DNA of 13,246 nucleotides from Clostridia bacterium (lineage in GTDB: Bacteria; Bacillota; Clostridia; Oscillospirales; Ruminococcaceae): positions 1 to 13,246 of the forward strand of contig JAGKVC010000091.1 of the NCBI GenBank assembly GCA_021152595.1, in the 5' to 3' direction. The translations under genes were made by a program, and so were the position numbers. The notes under the pieces are model-generated. The model had not been told where the DNA came from. It saw nothing but the letters and a program-made list of their open reading frames with translations, and ran no database searches. This document shows, piece after piece, positions 1 to 7,345 of the stretch (positions are counted from its first letter, which is position 1; the number at the start of each line of letters is the position of its first letter).

Positions 1-584
1 AATTCCATCGTGAACGAAACGATCAGGGGCAAACACTGAAAGCAGCTTACCAGTGGTGTTATGCTTCTTGCGCATTGTACAATACGGTGCATACTCCAGT
101 TGACGCTCGTATTGTTCATGTGCTTGTATTTGACGACCATCAGGGTATTTGCGTAGGAGTTGTCGCCGGTGACGCGGAATTCATAGCGGCCATCGGGCAG
201 ATAGCAGACCGCATAGCTGCCCGTGATGCTGCTGACGATCTTTTCCAGCGGAAGCTCCAGCATGACCGCAGATTCGTCGATTTTGGTGCGCAGATGCGTA
301 ATGACGGCGGCGGCAGCGAATACAGCCGCAGTGATGCCGATTGCAAACGCATACTGTTTTGCGCCGAGCAGCAGTGCGCCGCCCATGACAAAGAGCGCCA
401 GCACGACACCCTGAATCAGCACCTTGCGGTTCTGTTCGATTCTGGCGCGTGTTTCCATAAGCAGTTCTTCGGAGATCGGCTGCCAGAGCGGTTCCTCCGC
501 AGCTTCGATCAGCTTTTCTTCACCTAATGTAAAGTGCGATGTGGTTCTGCGCACAAAGGGTGCTTTGATGATTGCATCTTTCAT
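1..584 (-). CDS. Hypothetical two-TM membrane protein, paralogue of its upstream neighbour (3' end cut by window edge)
   Basis: An open frame runs from ATG at 584 to the left edge without a stop (194 codons visible). I do not recognise a family. The ATG overlaps the TGA of the preceding gene (ATGA, 581-584), and GGAGG lies about 7 nt upstream, inside that gene's end, so the two are translationally coupled. Hydrophobic segments lie at about residues 55-73 and 78-97, followed by a soluble C-terminal domain. It resembles the gene at 581-1324. Both have EE(R/K) followed by PLWxP before the membrane part (here residues 22-36), IDESA (102-106), YAVxYxPDGRY (124-134) and VVK(F/Y) (150-152). It lacks the first two membrane segments of that protein. 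From the paralogue it should stop near residue 171, yet the frame stays open and becomes cysteine-rich. A different frame below about position 140 looks more protein-like, so the 3' part may be frameshifted or foreign. Confidence 0.7.
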   Translation of the reverse strand, partial: MKDAIIKAPFVRRTTSHFTLGEEKLIEAAEEPLWQPISEELLMETRARIEQNRKVLIQGVVLALFVMGGALLLGAKQYAFAIGITAAVFAAAAVITHLRTKIDESAVMLELPLEKIVSSITGSYAVCYLPDGRYEFRVTGDNSYANTLMVVKYKHMNNTSVNWSMHRIVQCARSITPLVSCFQCLPLIVSFTME

Positions 585-1324
585 AGCATGTCCTCCGGAG
601 TGAATGCATCGACCGGTAGCCATGTAATTCCGCCGTGAAATTTGACAACAATGATCGCAGAGCAGAAATGTGCTCCGCTCGGCAGCTTCAGAACATATCT
701 GCCGTCGGGCTGATAGAATACCGCATAGTTATCGTACCATGTACGACTTTCCGCAAGACGGAAGCGGGAACGGGATTGATGCTTGATTTCGTAGCAGTGG
801 TGAACCGGAATGACCGTATACATCGCAGATTCGTCGATATCGAGCCAGTTCGCGCCTTTGCCCTTGTACAGGAGCATCACGAGGAATCCGACAACTGCTG
901 CAATGACTGCGATCGGCATGACAACGGCAGGATCATGGAACTCCACGCTGTGACGCGGCGGAAGAATGCCGATCACAAAGACGGCAATGCCGATGCCCAG
1001 ACTTCCCATCAGCATGCCGGGCAGTGAAAACTGCGAGCCTTCGTATTTTGAGGCGATCTTCGACATGACGAATTTGTTGACCGGATTCCAGAGCGGCATC
1101 GGGGCTTCGGCGATGATCTGCCGCTCCTCAGCCGAGAGGTGATGCTCGATCAGAAAGCAGATCACGAGCACCAGAAGAAACGCGCATGGCATCACGAGCA
1201 CCGGATTCAGTTCAATCCGAGCTGCCAGTGTGATCAGCGGCGCAACACATGCGGCAATGCATCCGAGATACAGCGGATACTGCCTGCCGTTGAACAGATG
1301 GCGGTTTTTCAGTCTTTTCATCAT
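581..1324 (-). CDS. Hypothetical four-TM membrane protein
   Basis: This gene encodes 247 residues of no family I recognise. There are four likely membrane segments at about residues 18-36, 41-59, 104-121 and 133-152. A soluble loop lies between the two pairs (residues 60-103, with a PLWNP motif at 78-82), and a C-terminal domain of about 95 residues contains IDESA (163-167) and YAVFYQPDGRY (200-210). The start codons at 1324 and 1321 are adjacent. AAGGTGA overlaps the rseP stop and sits slightly close to the first ATG, so the second may be the one used. Only 3 nt separate it from rseP, and its stop overlaps the next gene's start, so it belongs to the same transcript. The following gene is a shorter paralogue, which suggests tandem duplication. 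A role in the cell envelope is guessed only from position. Confidence 0.85.
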   Translation of the reverse strand: MMKRLKNRHLFNGRQYPLYLGCIAACVAPLITLAARIELNPVLVMPCAFLLVLVICFLIEHHLSAEERQIIAEAPMPLWNPVNKFVMSKIASKYEGSQFSLPGMLMGSLGIGIAVFVIGILPPRHSVEFHDPAVVMPIAVIAAVVGFLVMLLYKGKGANWLDIDESAMYTVIPVHHCYEIKHQSRSRFRLAESRTWYDNYAVFYQPDGRYVLKLPSGAHFCSAIIVVKFHGGITWLPVDAFTPEDML

Positions 1325-1327
1325 ATG

Positions 1328-2377
1328 TCACCTTGTAAAGATTTTTGAAATGTCCTGGAACGTAATGGCGATCATCAGCAGCATCAGCGCGGCAAGCCCG
1401 ACAAAGTGGATCATGCCCTCGACCTTTGCAGGGCAGGGCTTGCGGCGGATTGCCTCCACAATGAGGAAGACCAGTCTGCCGCCGTCGAGCGCCGGAAACG
1501 GGATCAGATTGAAGATGCCGACATTGATCGTGATAAAGGAGAGAATATCCAGCAGCGTGATGAGCTTTTCGCGGAAGGTCTCGCTCATGTTGACAACGGT
1601 CGTGGTGGCGTCGATGATGCCGACCACACCGGAGAGATCATGGAAGCCGTATTTGCCGCGAACCAGATCCACCAGCGAAATCCAGATCAGACGCGCGGTA
1701 TGTGCATAGTATTTGAAGGTATGGCTCATGATGCTGCCGAAGGTCTTTTCATCGCGCGCAAGATAAAAATCAAGCAGCCCCTTCGTTTCCGTATTGAGGA
1801 AGGTCACGTTGTCGAAGGTGATCAGCTCGCCCTCGCGCTCCACGGTGACCTGAAACGTATCGCAGGTGTCATTTTGCAGTGCGTAGGAGATATCCTGCCA
1901 CGCAAAGATCTTCAGCCCGTTGATCGAGACAAAGCGGTCGTTCTCCTGAAGCCACTGCGATGAGGTGGAAATGCTCTCGCCGTCCTCATTTTCGCGGAAT
2001 GCCGCGAGCGTTGTCGAGGTCATCGGGGAATCGAGCGACACCACTGCAAGGATCAGGAAGAAGCCGAGGATCAGGTTCATGGTCGCGCCTGCAACCGTGA
2101 CAAGCATCCGCTTCCAGACTGCCTGTTTGCGGAATGCGCGCGGATCATCGCTGTTTTCATCCTCGCCCTCCATCGCGCAGTAGCCGCCGATCGGGAGCAG
2201 ACGCCACGAATATTTCGTTTCGCCCTTCTGCTTCGAGATGATCGCCGGTCCCATGCCGATCGAAAACTCCAGCACGCGGATTCCGCATTTTTTTGCGACG
2301 AAGAAATGTCCCGCCTCGTGGATCATAATGATAATGCCGAAGCCGAGAATCGCCGCAAGAATTGTAAGAATGGTCAT
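1328..2377 (-). CDS. rseP: RIP metalloprotease RseP (site-2 protease, M50 family)
   Basis: The product is a zinc-dependent intramembrane protease. Family members cut membrane-anchored regulators (for example anti-sigma factors) inside the membrane after a first extracellular cut. The zinc motif HEAGH is at residues 20-24 in the first membrane helix. The second metal-ligand motif, LDGGR, is at 297-301 inside NLIPFPALDGGR. A single PDZ-like region of about 90 residues lies at roughly 115-205 between membrane helices, and a last helix sits near residues 325-340. At 349 residues it has a normal length for a Gram-positive member. The ATG at 2377 has AAAGGAA upstream at normal spacing. It follows dxr after a 115-bp gap, an arrangement common in Firmicutes. 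Its substrate cannot be told from the sequence. Confidence 0.96.
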   Translation of the reverse strand: MTILTILAAILGFGIIIMIHEAGHFFVAKKCGIRVLEFSIGMGPAIISKQKGETKYSWRLLPIGGYCAMEGEDENSDDPRAFRKQAVWKRMLVTVAGATMNLILGFFLILAVVSLDSPMTSTTLAAFRENEDGESISTSSQWLQENDRFVSINGLKIFAWQDISYALQNDTCDTFQVTVEREGELITFDNVTFLNTETKGLLDFYLARDEKTFGSIMSHTFKYYAHTARLIWISLVDLVRGKYGFHDLSGVVGIIDATTTVVNMSETFREKLITLLDILSFITINVGIFNLIPFPALDGGRLVFLIVEAIRRKPCPAKVEGMIHFVGLAALMLLMIAITFQDISKIFTR

Positions 2378-2492
2378 AGATCAGGTTCCTTTCGCATCAA
2401 GATAGATATAGTATACAGAATAAGATTACCCGAAAAACATGGTATTTCCTGATGCATCAAGTGAAAATTTCGGTAAAATCTAGGCGGGAAGA
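2378..2492 (-). promoter_or_regulatory. dxr-rseP gap with a weak candidate promoter
   Basis: This is the widest gap in the 3' half of the operon. On the minus strand a TATACT hexamer (2410-2415) could act as a -10 element for rseP, but the matching -35 position reads only GTTTTT or TTTTTC, so the promoter is weak at best. CTTGATGC occurs twice, about 60 bp apart, and the upstream copy forms the palindrome GATGCATC. I see no terminator hairpin. Read-through from dxr is likely, with perhaps some internal initiation. Confidence 0.3.
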
Positions 2493-3644
2493 TCAGCAGG
2501 CTGCGATTGCCTCCGCGACAAATTCGCGCGCCTTGCGGTCAGCCGCGACAACATCCTCATAGCAGGTGAGCGGTGCGGACGGAATCTTCTCGATGGATTC
2601 CGTGACAAGCTCACCGATGCGCAGAAACGGGATTTTCCGCTTCAGGAACGCTGCAACGGCTGCTTCATTCGCGCCGTTTGCGATCGCAGGCGCACTGCCG
2701 CCCATTTCGCTTGCGCGGATGCACGCGGTCAGGCAGTCGAAGGTATCATAATCGGGCTTTGCAAAGGTCAGCGTACCGTAATCGGTCAGGGAGAGCGGCT
2801 TTGTCGGGCAGGGGAGTCTGTCCGGATAGGTCAGTGCATACTGGATCGGGATTTTCATATCCGGCACGCCCATCTGACCGATCATCGAATCATCCGCATA
2901 GACGACTGCCGAATGCAGCACGCTCTGCCGGTGGACGACGATCTCGATCTGATCGGGTGCGAGGTCAAAGAGCCAGCGTGCCTCGATGAATTCGAGTCCC
3001 TTGTTCATCAGCGTTGCAGAATCTATCGTGATCTTATTGCCCATGCTCCAGTTCGGATGCTTGAGCGCCTGCTCGACGGTCGTTTCGGCGAGATCTGCTT
3101 TCGTCTTTCCGAAGAACGGTCCGCCCGATGCCGTCAGGATGATCTTTTTGAGCTGACCGCGCTTGTTTCCCTGCAAGCATTGAAAAATCGCAGAATGCTC
3201 GCTGTCGATCGGGTAAATCGGCAGACCGCGGTCGGCGGCAGCCTTCATGACAAGCGCGCCGCCTGCGACGAGCGTTTCTTTATTTGCAAGTGCGATCGGT
3301 TTATTCGCTTCGATCGCGGTCAGAGTCGGGAGAAGTCCGACCATTCCGACGACGGAATTGAGCAGCGTTCCGGTGCTCTGATGCTGCGCGATCTCGCATA
3401 AACCGTCCATGCCTGCCAAAAGGCGGCAGCCTAGACCGGCTGCCGCTTCCTTGAGAGCAGAATAACGGGATTCATCCGCGATGCACAGCAGCTCGGGGTG
3501 CAGCAGTCTTGCCTGCTGTACCAGCTCCTCGACACGGGTGTTCGCAGCAAGCGCAGTCACACGGATGCCGTGCATCTGTGCAACTTCGATCGCCTGCGTA
3601 CCGATACTGCCCGTTGAGCCGAGGATTGCGATACTGTCAGTCAT
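2493..3644 (-). CDS. dxr: 1-deoxy-D-xylulose 5-phosphate reductoisomerase
   Basis: Dxr converts DXP to 2-C-methyl-D-erythritol 4-phosphate using NADPH and a divalent metal. This is the first committed step of the MEP isoprenoid pathway in the cytosol. At 383 residues it has full family length. The N-terminal NADPH loop GSTGSIG is at 9-15, ALANKE at 118-123, the metal-binding DSEH at 147-150, SGGPF at 173-177, HPNWSMG at 196-202 and MNKGLE at 213-218, all in the expected order. The start at 3644 is supported by AAGGAG about 10 nt upstream. Only 18 nt separate it from cdsA. The MEP product feeds the polyprenyl chain that UppS, encoded in the same operon, builds for cell-wall synthesis. Confidence 0.98.
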   Translation of the reverse strand: MTDSIAILGSTGSIGTQAIEVAQMHGIRVTALAANTRVEELVQQARLLHPELLCIADESRYSALKEAAAGLGCRLLAGMDGLCEIAQHQSTGTLLNSVVGMVGLLPTLTAIEANKPIALANKETLVAGGALVMKAAADRGLPIYPIDSEHSAIFQCLQGNKRGQLKKIILTASGGPFFGKTKADLAETTVEQALKHPNWSMGNKITIDSATLMNKGLEFIEARWLFDLAPDQIEIVVHRQSVLHSAVVYADDSMIGQMGVPDMKIPIQYALTYPDRLPCPTKPLSLTDYGTLTFAKPDYDTFDCLTACIRASEMGGSAPAIANGANEAAVAAFLKRKIPFLRIGELVTESIEKIPSAPLTCYEDVVAADRKAREFVAEAIAAC

Positions 3645-3662
3645 GTTGATGAAGCTCCTTTT

Positions 3663-4499
3663 TTAAGCTAATTCAAAGAAATTCGTTGCCTGAACGAATG
3701 CCGCGAAGAACGGCAGAACGAGCAGGACACTGTCAAAGCGGTCGAGTACGCCGCCGTGACCGGGCATGATGTCACCGTAATCCTTCATGCCGAGCTGACG
3801 CTTGAGCGTCGAGGCAGCGAGATCGCCGAGTGTGCCGAGAATCGCGCAGACCATCGAGACAAGAACGGTTGCAAACCAGTTGATGCCCATCGGGACGCCC
3901 TTCTTTGTCATGACAGAGCAGTAGATCGCGCTGAACACGATAAAGAAGATCACATTCGTGATAATGCCGCCTGCAAAGCCGAGGATCGTTTTCTTCGGGC
4001 TGATTGCAGGGCAGAGCTTTGCCTTGCCGAATGCCGATCCGACGAAATACGCACCGGTATCCGCGATCCATGCGCCGCCGAGTGCCAGCACGAGATACGC
4101 AACACCGTGATTTTCATGGGCTTCGTTCAGCGTGACGGCTGCTGCCATTGCAGGCGGAATCAGGAACATGCCTGCAAGGAATGTGAAGAAGGTCTTATCT
4201 GCCATTTTCTTCTGATGCCGGACGTAATCGAACAGCACACAGCAGATTGCGGCAATGACCATCATGGAGCGGTATCTTGCAAGAATGCCGACCTGCACGC
4301 AGGGGAGCAGAAACGCATAGGCAAGCGCCGCAATCGAGGAAAGATGATAGCGCAGCAGATTGTTTGCGCGCAGAAGTTCATAGAGTGCCAGTACGGAAAT
4401 GATGCCTGCCGCGATCGGCAGAACCACGGTGTTGTGCAGGAACAGCACGATCAGCGCGATCGCAACACCGATCGCTGCGGTTATCAAACGTGTAACCAT
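3663..4499 (-). CDS. cdsA: Phosphatidate cytidylyltransferase (CDP-diglyceride synthase)
   Basis: CdsA makes CDP-diacylglycerol from phosphatidate and CTP, the branch point for membrane phospholipids. It is a polytopic membrane enzyme. The family signature is clear near the C terminus (about residues 230-256 counted from the ATG): S-x2-KR, KD, then PGHGGVLDRFD. Upstream of it are DTGAYF (147-152) and SPKKT-x3-GF (167-175). The start is uncertain. The ATG at 4499 gives 278 residues and a family-like N terminus (MVTRLITAAIG), but it has no close ribosome site; GGAGG is about 25 nt upstream, with a small GCGG/CCGC hairpin between. The frame also extends to a TTG at 4541 (292 residues), with no evident site there either. 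I prefer 4499 on family grounds. Confidence 0.93.
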   Translation of the reverse strand: MVTRLITAAIGVAIALIVLFLHNTVVLPIAAGIISVLALYELLRANNLLRYHLSSIAALAYAFLLPCVQVGILARYRSMMVIAAICCVLFDYVRHQKKMADKTFFTFLAGMFLIPPAMAAAVTLNEAHENHGVAYLVLALGGAWIADTGAYFVGSAFGKAKLCPAISPKKTILGFAGGIITNVIFFIVFSAIYCSVMTKKGVPMGINWFATVLVSMVCAILGTLGDLAASTLKRQLGMKDYGDIMPGHGGVLDRFDSVLLVLPFFAAFVQATNFFELA

Positions 4500-4694
4500 A
4501 TGTGTCTGCGGCGGAAATGCCGCGCCTCCAATCCAATTCAAGTACCCAGAGCTGTGCCGTCAGGCGTTTTTTGCGTGTATGCCGTTACACTCGTCCGCGG
4601 ACAGATCTGTTCAAACAAATCAAACAGAAAAGGTAACCGGATCTGCATTGTGATGTTTATGATATCCTATGCTGCGAATCCGGCTTTCATACCG
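4500..4694 (-). other. uppS-cdsA gap with short palindromes
   Basis: No convincing gene lies here; on the minus strand only an ATG followed by a few codons is seen after uppS. It holds two adjoining perfect palindromes, GTCCGCGGAC and ACAGATCTGT (about 4600-4618). It also holds a loose inverted repeat whose outer arms are CCGGAT (4637-4642) and ATCCGG (about 4678-4683). I find no T-tract that would make these a terminator and no strong promoter. This is the longest gap within the minus-strand operon, and the cdsA start problem lies at its downstream end. Confidence 0.4.
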
Positions 4695-5423
4695 TCAGAG
4701 TCCGCCGAAGCGGCGTGTACGGCGTGCAAATTCAACAATCGCCTTATCCAGCTCCTTGGAATCGAAATCCGGAAAGAGCGTGTCGCAGAAATAAAACTCC
4801 GCATAGGCGTTCTGCCAGAGCAGGAAATTCGAGAGACGCTGCTCGCCGCCCGGACGGATCATCAGATCGACATCGGGCATATCCTTTGTATAAAGATGCT
4901 GCGAGATCATGTCCTCGGTGATATCCTCCGGCTCGAGCTTACCTTCTTTGACAAGCTGTGCAAGCTCTCTGCATGCGTGGGTGATCTCATTGCGCGAGCC
5001 GTAGTTTGCGGCGATGCCGGCTGTCATGCGCTCGAAATCGACCGTATCCTTCTGGATATCAATGTACTGCTGACGGAGATCCGCCTCGAAGCCGTCCTCA
5101 TCGCCGAGCAGGACAAAGCGCGTGCGCAGATCAAAATGCTCATAGGCTTCCTTGAGGTACTTGCGCATCAGATCCATGAGCGCATGCACTTCGTCATCCG
5201 GACGCTTCCAGTTTTCGGTCGAGAAAGCGTAGAAGGACATATATTTTACGCCGATCTCATTTGCATAGCGCAGGAGCTTGCGGAAGGCGAGTGCGCCCTG
5301 CACATGACCGTAGGTACGCGGCATACCGCGCTTTTTCGCCCATCTGCCGTTGCCGTCCATGATAATGGCGATATGCTGCGGCATCATATCCGCCGGTACC
5401 GGCGGTTCGTTTTTCTTTGCCAT
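4695..5423 (-). CDS. uppS: Undecaprenyl diphosphate synthase (cis-prenyltransferase)
   Basis: UppS condenses isopentenyl diphosphate units onto farnesyl diphosphate to give C55 undecaprenyl diphosphate, the lipid carrier for peptidoglycan and other wall polymers. It has 242 residues, normal for the family. The phosphate/Mg motif MDGNGRWAKKRG is at 22-33 (catalytic Asp23), FSTENW at 67-72, and RPGGEQRLSNFLLWQ at 190-204, followed by YAEFYF and the C-terminal RRFGGL. The loop reads RPGGE where many members have RTSGE, which I regard as a tolerated variant. The ATG at 5423 has GAGGAG 6 nt upstream. Its position between frr and cdsA is the usual Firmicutes order. An isoprenoid precursor enzyme (dxr) lies in the same operon. 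Confidence 0.98.
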   Translation of the reverse strand: MAKKNEPPVPADMMPQHIAIIMDGNGRWAKKRGMPRTYGHVQGALAFRKLLRYANEIGVKYMSFYAFSTENWKRPDDEVHALMDLMRKYLKEAYEHFDLRTRFVLLGDEDGFEADLRQQYIDIQKDTVDFERMTAGIAANYGSRNEITHACRELAQLVKEGKLEPEDITEDMISQHLYTKDMPDVDLMIRPGGEQRLSNFLLWQNAYAEFYFCDTLFPDFDSKELDKAIVEFARRTRRFGGL

Positions 5424-5465
5424 GAATAACTCCTCAGATTATATTTGATCGCTCCTGTCTTCGGA

Positions 5466-6032
5466 TTACAGGCTCATGATCTCCTTTTCCTTATCAGAGA
5501 CGATCTTATCAATTTCCTCGGTGTAGCGGTCGGTCAGCGTCTGTGCCTTCTTTTCGGCAGCCTTCTGATCGTCCTCTGTGATCTCGGAATCCTTCTTCAG
5601 CTTCTTGAACTTGTCCATGAGATCGCGGCGCTCATTGCGGACAGCGACCTTTGCTTCGTCGCCGTATTTCTTTGCGGTCTTTGCAAGCTCCTTACGGCGG
5701 TCCTCCGTCGGCTGCGGGAATACAAGACGGATGGTCTTGCCGTCGTCCGTCGGGGTGATGCCCAGCTCGGAAGCGAGGATTGCTTTGGTGATCGGCTTGA
5801 TCATCTGCGGATCCCACGGGCTGATGAGGAGCATTCTGCCCTCGGAGACGGAGACCGCTGCGACCTGATTGATCGGAGTCGGGGTGCCGAAGTAATCGAC
5901 CGGAATCTTATCCAGCACAGCAGGGTTTGCTCTGCCTGCGCGGATCGAGCCGTATTCCTTCAGGAGGCGGTCGATGACCTTTTTCATGTTCTTTTCGGAT
6001 GCGTCGAGTTTTTCCTTCAAAATATCAAGCAT
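5466..6032 (-). CDS. frr: Ribosome recycling factor
   Basis: RRF, together with EF-G, splits post-termination ribosomes so that subunits can be reused. The protein is a three-helix bundle with a small inserted domain. SIRAGRANPAVLD (about 29-41) is the conserved helix-1 end, and FPQPTEDRRKEL (105-116) starts the second helical stretch. I chose ATG 6032 (188 residues) over ATG 6041. AAGGAG directly abuts the upstream ATG, leaving no spacer, but sits 9 nt before the second, which is ideal and matches the usual length of about 185. The gene lies about 100 bp after pyrH and 42 bp before uppS, the conserved order. Confidence 0.97.
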   Translation of the reverse strand: MLDILKEKLDASEKNMKKVIDRLLKEYGSIRAGRANPAVLDKIPVDYFGTPTPINQVAAVSVSEGRMLLISPWDPQMIKPITKAILASELGITPTDDGKTIRLVFPQPTEDRRKELAKTAKKYGDEAKVAVRNERRDLMDKFKKLKKDSEITEDDQKAAEKKAQTLTDRYTEEIDKIVSDKEKEIMSL

Positions 6033-6048
6033 TGATTTCATCTCCTTA

Positions 6049-6135
6049 AAGTATTGATATGTACGATTCGTATTCTGTACGACTCGTGAATGTACTGCCG
6101 GTATATATACTATCTATATAATAGTATACCCGGAA
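6049..6135 (-). promoter_or_regulatory. pyrH-frr gap with spaced palindromes and hairpins
   Basis: Two near-identical 12-mers, TGTACGATTCGT (6060-6071) and TGTACGACTCGT (6076-6087), lie 16 bp apart. Each holds a perfect palindrome ACGANTCGT. A third TGTAC follows at 6091. Next is an AT inverted repeat, TATACTAT (6106-6113) with ATAGTATA (6121-6128) and a 7-nt loop. The pyrH stop codon sits in the centre of another palindrome, CCGGAAT-T-ATTCCGG (6130-6144). No T-tract follows the hairpins on the minus strand, so I do not call a terminator. The spaced palindromes look like operator half-sites or repeated protein sites; this is inference. Confidence 0.45.
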
Positions 6136-6846
6136 TTATTCCGGAACAACCAGTGTGCCGACGTTTTCGCCCATGCACGCATCAAAGATGTTATCCGGTC
6201 TGCTGAGATCGAAGACGAGCATGGTCGTCTTGTTGTCGCGGCAGAGCGCCGCAGCGGTCGCATCCATGACGCCGAGCTGCTTGGTGACAACATCGGTGAA
6301 GGTGAGGGTTTCATATTTCTTTGCATCGGAATACTTGTGCGGATCCTTGTCGTAGACGCCGTCAACCATCGTTGCCTTCATCAGGACATCGGCTTCGATT
6401 TCCGCAGCACGGAGCGCAGCCGCCGTATCGGTTGAGAAGAAGGGATTGCCGGTGCCGCAGCCGAAGATCACGACTCTGCCTTTTTCCAGATGCCGGACGG
6501 CTCTGCCGCGGATATAGGGTTCTGCGACGCTTGTCATGTGGAGTGCGGTCTGGACGCGGGTTTCCACGCCGAGGCTTTCCAGTGCATCTGCGAGGGCGAG
6601 TGCATTCATTGCGGTTGCGAGCATGCCGATGTGGTCAGCTCTGGTGCGGTCCATTGCGCCGGAAGAGCGTCCGCGCCAGAGATTTCCGCCGCCGACCACG
6701 ATGCCGACCTCAATGCCTGCATCGGTGCAGCGCTTGACGGCTTTGCAGATCGGGTTGATGACATCGAAATCGAATCCGGTTTTCTTGTCACCTGCGAGCG
6801 CCTCGCCGCTGATCTTCAAAAGGACACGCTTGTATTTCAGTTCCAT
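6136..6846 (-). CDS. pyrH: Uridylate kinase (UMP kinase)
   Basis: PyrH phosphorylates UMP to UDP with ATP. It is a hexameric enzyme of the amino-acid-kinase fold and supplies UTP, CTP and nucleotide sugars. Family features are KISGEAL at 11-17, [10 protein letters not shown] at 50-59, [10 protein letters not shown] at 69-78, the [13 protein letters not shown] stretch from 131, and VDGVYDKDP at 161-169. The length of 236 residues is typical. The ATG at 6846 has GGAGG 9 nt upstream. In many Firmicutes rpsB and tsf precede pyrH; here pyrH is the first gene and has its own strong promoter, so the operon starts here. No pyrimidine-responsive attenuator is visible in its short leader. Confidence 0.98.
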   Translation of the reverse strand: MELKYKRVLLKISGEALAGDKKTGFDFDVINPICKAVKRCTDAGIEVGIVVGGGNLWRGRSSGAMDRTRADHIGMLATAMNALALADALESLGVETRVQTALHMTSVAEPYIRGRAVRHLEKGRVVIFGCGTGNPFFSTDTAAALRAAEIEADVLMKATMVDGVYDKDPHKYSDAKKYETLTFTDVVTKQLGVMDATAAALCRDNKTTMLVFDLSRPDNIFDACMGENVGTLVVPE

Positions 6847-6882
6847 TGGTTCATACCTCCGAAGTCAAAATATACAATATTT

Positions 6883-6911
6883 ATTATACACGATTTTTTT
6901 CATATTGTAAA
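6883..6911 (-). promoter_or_regulatory. Sigma-A promoter of the pyrH operon
   Basis: Read on the minus strand, TTTACA (6906-6911) and a perfect TATAAT (6883-6888) are separated by 17 bp, an excellent sigma-A match. Transcription should begin around 6875, leaving a leader of roughly 30 nt before the pyrH ATG with its GGAGG site. An A/T-rich stretch surrounds the promoter. Confidence 0.9.
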
Positions 6912-7032
6912 GAGGAAAGATGAAAAAAATCGGATTTCTCTGATTTTGCCTGCTGTTCCGTGCGCTGCCTTTCACCGCCCGCTGCCCATTGCTGCCCATG
7001 AGATGCTTAGGGAGGCGTTTACTGTGACGCGG

Positions 7033-7345
7033 CTGCCCTGCGTGGGTGAATCATCGGAATCCGCTGCCTTTTTCTGCCCATACATGCTATTTGAAGCATT
7101 TTGCCGCGAAAACGGAGTGGGGCGAAGGGCAGGAAAGGACGGTTTCATCCATAAGGAGCTTTAGAAATACGGATGCGGGCACTGCCCGCTGCCCTGCGTG
7201 GGCGGATCCTTGAAATCCGCTGCCCATTGCTGCCCATACATGCTGTTTGAATCGTTTTGCCGCGATAATGGAGTGGGGCGAAGTGGCAGAAAGGGACGAT
7301 TTCATCCATAAGGAGCTTTAGAAATACGGATGCGGGCACTGCCCG
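7033..7345. repeat. Two tandem ~156-bp imperfect repeats
   Basis: Unit 1 spans 7033-7188 and unit 2 spans 7189-7345. Both begin with CTGCCCTGCGTGGG. Both contain TGCCCATACATGCT, TTTTGCCGCGA, GGAGTGGGGCGAAG and TTTCATCCATAAGGAGC in the same order, and both end in a GGATGCGGGCACTGCCCG hairpin. Identity is high at the ends and lower in the middle. A solitary copy of the terminal hairpin recurs at 7513-7527, and part of the middle recurs at 6981-6999, so the unit is probably a dispersed element of this genome. There is no transposase, target-site duplication or coding frame. Stem-loop ends suggest a REP/MITE-like intergenic element, but this is inference. Confidence 0.8.

Noticed and set aside
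1..5. Window begins with AATTC, an EcoRI half-site, suggesting a cloned fragment end
   Set aside because: A five-base match at an arbitrary window edge is weak evidence. It is noted only because the reading frame is also odd there.
3756..5429. A 557-codon plus-strand open frame
   Set aside because: It is antisense to cdsA and uppS, both of which have full sets of family motifs. Its translation is Cys/His/Arg-rich with no recognisable domain. It is an open shadow caused by codon bias.
6033..6041. ATG at 6041 as the frr start
   Set aside because: AAGGAG directly abuts this ATG with no spacer; the in-frame ATG at 6032 has a 9-nt spacer and gives the usual protein length.
6130..6144. Terminator at the pyrH stop
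   Set aside because: The hairpin is perfect, but the minus-strand sequence after it is mixed AT without a T-tract, and frr-uppS follow in the same direction.
7033..7345. CRISPR array
   Set aside because: There are only two long units (about 156 bp) with no short repeat/unique spacer alternation and no cas genes.
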